64,000 bases of DNA, taken from Bacillota bacterium (GTDB lineage Bacteria; Bacillota; Clostridia; Peptostreptococcales; Acidaminobacteraceae). This document shows, one piece after another, positions 62,232-64,000 of the stretch. Numbering within the stretch: the first letter of the stretch is position 1; the number at the start of each line of letters is the position of its first letter. Position numbers and translations under genes: made by a program. The notes beneath the pieces are model-generated. The model ran no database searches, was not told where the DNA came from, and saw nothing but the letters and a program-made list of their open reading frames with translations. The stretch spans positions 418,158 to 482,157 of the forward strand of contig JAIUOA010000001.1 of assembly GCA_020161295.1 (NCBI GenBank), written 5' to 3'.

Positions 62232-62248
62232 AGCAAGTCTCATGCCAA
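62232..62248 (-). promoter_or_regulatory. sigma-54 (-24/-12) promoter of the ornithine operon
   Basis: The minus strand reads TTGGCATGAGACTTGCT. The consensus TTGGCAC-N5-TTGCW differs only at the C of the -24 element. The GG and GC doublets have the required spacing. Transcription should start near 62220, giving a leader of about 53 bases before ord. No good sigma-A -10/-35 pair is seen for ord. Confidence 0.8.
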
Positions 62249-62255
62249 CCCTAAA

Positions 62256-62267
62256 CCGCAAGTGCGG
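62256..62267 (-). promoter_or_regulatory. 12-bp palindrome upstream of the sigma-54 promoter
   Basis: CCGCAAGTGCGG, partner of the element at 62199-62210; the two share GCAAGTGC and are 57 bases apart centre to centre, flanking the promoter. Confidence 0.4.
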
Positions 62268-62356
62268 GATGACCTATAACCCTTGAAATTGCAAGCGCAT
62301 AAAAATTCAATTGCATTTAGAATTGTCAGAATAGTTTGATAAATCATGCTGATGTG

Positions 62357-62422
62357 CAAATTATTTTGCTATTTATATGCAAATTATTTTGCACGATATG
62401 ATTTAGTGCAAATATTTTTGCG
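62357..62422. promoter_or_regulatory. three 14-bp dyads, candidate enhancer-binding-protein sites
   Basis: GCAAATTATTTTGC occurs at 62357-62370 and, identically, at 62380-62393; GCAAATATTTTTGC is at 62409-62422. Each has GCAAA and TTTGC ends in inverted order. They start 109 bases upstream of the -24 element, the normal place for activators of sigma-54 promoters. The stretch is also 57-122 bases upstream of the -35 box of the divergent gene, so it could act on both. This explains much of the 369-bp gene-free stretch 62168-62536. Confidence 0.65.
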
Positions 62423-62478
62423 GTTTAGTAAATATTGACACCACAAAAAAGCAACTTTCAGAAAAAAAAATCAAAAAA

Positions 62479-62507
62479 TTGCGTAATCACACTAATTATT
62501 GTAGAAT
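62479..62507 (+). promoter_or_regulatory. sigma-A-type promoter of the DMT transporter gene
   Basis: TTGCGT (62479-62484), 17 bases, then TAGAAT (62502-62507), ending 29 bases before the ATG at 62537. Confidence 0.55.
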
Positions 62508-62536
62508 TCTTATAAGAAATGCATGGAGGATTACTC

Positions 62537-63457
62537 ATGGCGCATAAGTATACTCACACTAAAATCGTACTATTGATGATTTTAGCGACTTTTTTCTGGG
62601 CTGGTGCCTTTATCGCTGCAAAACTCGGTGTCTATGCGCTCAGCCCTACCATTCTCACTTTTTTAAGAATGGGCGTCGCAACGCTGATTCTTTTCCCGTT
62701 TATGATGCTTAAGCTTGGAAACCAGTATAAATTAAAAAAAGAGGAGATTAAAATCGTCCTCTCTACTGCCATCATCGGAATGATCGGTTATCATATGTTC
62801 TTTTTTACCGCACTGCAGTATACTACCGCCACTAAGGCTTCCATGATCAATGCCACGAACCCGCTAATAACCGCTCTACTGGCGAGTGCATTTGCAGGCG
62901 AAAAGATGACCCTCAGAAAAACGGCTTTGCTCGCCTTAGCGCTCTCTGGCGTCATCTATATCCTCATCTCGGGGAACTTGACGACGCTAAGTGAAATTCA
63001 GTTAAATAAAGGTGATTTCATCATGATGTGTGGCACTTTTTTATGGGCAGTTTATGGTATCATCGTAAAACGCGGCATGCCGATTCTAGGTCCACTCAAG
63101 CTCACCGCGTACACCTTTGCCTTTTGTACTGTCATTATGATGCCATTCGCCATCTATGATTTTGCGACCACTGATGCGCTATCTGTTGGCTACGGGCCTT
63201 ACTTGGCCGTTCTATACATGGCGATCTTTCCTACAGTTCTCGGATACACCATCCAGCAAATGGCCATATCTGAGCTTGGCCCTTCAAAAGCCTCACTTTT
63301 TATCAACCTGGTTCCCATACTTTCAGCAGCGATGGCGGTGGCTTTTCTAGGTGAAAAGTTGGCGAGCTATCACGTCATAGGCGCTTCGATGATCATTACC
63401 TCGGTGATTCTTTACACCAGAGAACCCTCAAAAGCTACGCCATCAGTTCGAACGTAA
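62537..63457 (+). CDS. EamA/DMT-superfamily exporter
   Basis: The 306 residues hold ten hydrophobic segments arranged as two EamA repeats: repeat one has FFWAGAFIAAKLGVYALSPTILTFLRM and ATKASMINATNPLITALLA, repeat two has MMCGTFLWAVYGIIVKRGMP and KASLFINLVPILSAAMAV. DMT members export amino acids and metabolites, often of unknown type. Its position divergent from the ornithine operon, sharing the three upstream dyads, suggests transport of a related compound. The ATG at 62537 follows GGAGG. Its last 23 bases overlap the convergent GGDEF relic. Confidence 0.88.
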   Translation: MAHKYTHTKIVLLMILATFFWAGAFIAAKLGVYALSPTILTFLRMGVATLILFPFMMLKLGNQYKLKKEEIKIVLSTAIIGMIGYHMFFFTALQYTTATKASMINATNPLITALLASAFAGEKMTLRKTALLALALSGVIYILISGNLTTLSEIQLNKGDFIMMCGTFLWAVYGIIVKRGMPILGPLKLTAYTFAFCTVIMMPFAIYDFATTDALSVGYGPYLAVLYMAIFPTVLGYTIQQMAISELGPSKASLFINLVPILSAAMAVAFLGEKLASYHVIGASMIITSVILYTREPSKATPSVRT

Positions 63458-63885
63458 GCGCCGTATTCATCAGTTCGTATGCACTGTGTCCTTTTTTCTT
63501 CACTTGTTTTTTGAGTGCTGCCAGCGCCTCAGAAAGCTTTTCAGAGGTTTTGTACTGATGGATCTCTCCATAAATGCCCGCGATGGAAAGCGATGTCAGC
63601 GAGATTTTCCTCACGATACCAAACCGGTCTTCCGCTTCAATCATACCGTTAGAAAAATGTTCCTCAGTGAAAAACAAAGCCTTGTTTGCCTCAAACTCTT
63701 TTATGATTTGCCGTGCGATGCAATGTTATTCAGAAATTTCACCACTAATCATGACGATGAAGTCATCTCCACCCACATGCCCGATAAAGCTGGTATGTGG
63801 GTTTTTACGTTTCACGGTTTCCACAAGCATGTCTGCGAGAAATTTAATCATAAAATCTCCCTTTTCAAAACCACGTATTGTCAAC
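63435..63885 (-). pseudogene. decayed GGDEF-domain gene
   Basis: Translated in pieces, this minus-strand stretch reads as the C-terminal half of a GGDEF domain: GFEKGDFMIKF, then LADMLVETVKRKNPH and FIGHVGGDDFIVMISGE, then QIIKEFEANKALFF and ISLTSLSIAGIYGE, ending YELMNTALTFELMA. Between MIKF and LADM the frame shifts by one base in a T4 run (63840-63843). After ISGEISE there is an in-frame TAA (63726-63728). The N-terminal half is missing and a stop precedes it. It is thus a relic, probably of a GGDEF or GGDEF-EAL protein. The remaining 63886-64000 holds an inverted repeat but no gene that I can support. Confidence 0.8.
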
Positions 63886-64000
63886 TAAACTTACTCAGTT
63901 TAGCCTTACAACCTTTGTTTTTCGAGGTTTCACAAAAAAAATATAGTGACCCCCCTTTTTTGAAGTATAATTGATTCACCACAAACCATTATCCTGCCAA

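Noticed and set aside
63886..63904. CTAAACT/AGTTTAG inverted repeat
   Set aside because: Seven base pairs with no T-run on either side and no gene to serve; probably chance in AT-rich DNA.

Overview
The window is chromosomal DNA of a low-to-mid GC, Gram-positive anaerobe of the Clostridia. This rests on gene order (asp23-nusB-xseAB-ispA-dxs-tlyA-argR-recN; alaS-ireB-ruvX-DUF1292-fur-rnj-mltG-trmR-trhP-udk), a T-box leader before alaS, 2-oxoacid:ferredoxin oxidoreductase genes, and a complete oxidative ornithine-fermentation operon. A Fusibacter/Acidaminobacter-like amino-acid fermenter is a reasonable guess, but the genus cannot be fixed from the sequence alone. Almost every gene lies on the minus strand. 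Only three intact genes are on the plus strand (from 41964, 52334 and 62537). No rRNA, tRNA or CRISPR array was seen.

Layout. 1-3.0 kb: rpsA-like (partial), ispH, plsC, cmk. 3.0-6.7 kb: RpiR-type regulator and a four-subunit 2-oxoacid:ferredoxin oxidoreductase. 6.8-9.9 kb: acetyltransferase, scpB, scpA, cca. 9.9-16.8 kb: pdp, deoB, xerD, a diguanylate cyclase, recN, argR. 16.9-25.2 kb: two half-size chromate transporters, tlyA, dxs, a PAP2-related protein, ispA, xseB, xseA, a TsaD-like paralog, nusB, asp23. 25.3-29.2 kb: an acidic zinc-ribbon protein, efp, aroK, a PilT paralog with altered catalytic motifs, mgsA, udk. 29.2-36.7 kb: trhP, trmR, mltG, rnj, fur, DUF1292, ruvX, an aldo/keto reductase-ferredoxin fusion, ireB. 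36.7-41.9 kb: alaS with T-box, iscU/nifU, iscS, iscR. 41.9-44.7 kb: an orphan membrane-protein gene and a complete group IIC intron. 44.8-50.2 kb: DJ-1/PfpI protein, transglutaminase-like protein, and a type IV pilus cluster (pilT, minor pilins, pilC). 50.2-54.2 kb: rarA, a GntR regulator, a plus-strand orphan gene, and a receiver-HDOD regulator. 54.2-62.2 kb: ornithine catabolism (orr, a reactivase-like gene, oraE, oraS, ortB, ortA, ord). 62.5-64 kb: a DMT exporter and a decayed GGDEF gene.

How the genes work together. In the ornithine operon, ornithine racemase makes D-ornithine and OraSE (B12/PLP) converts it to 2,4-diaminopentanoate. Ord oxidatively deaminates this to 2-amino-4-ketopentanoate, and OrtAB thiolyses that with CoA to acetyl-CoA and alanine. 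The operon is preceded by a near-perfect sigma-54 promoter and, about 110-190 bp further upstream, three copies of a 14-bp dyad that could be activator sites. The 2-oxoacid:ferredoxin oxidoreductase fits the same amino-acid-fermenting lifestyle.

The most notable observations are: (1) the sigma-54 control region of the ornithine operon; (2) sigma-D (flagellar-type) promoters in front of two otherwise unexplained plus-strand genes; (3) a PilT-family protein in which all four catalytic motifs are changed; (4) a group IIC intron sitting exactly behind a terminator, so that a convergent gene is now separated from that terminator; (5) an Asn/Gln/Lys-rich extension on RNase J; and (6) a GGDEF relic with a frameshift and an in-frame stop. 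Motif readings and coordinates come from the sequence by eye. No database search was run.
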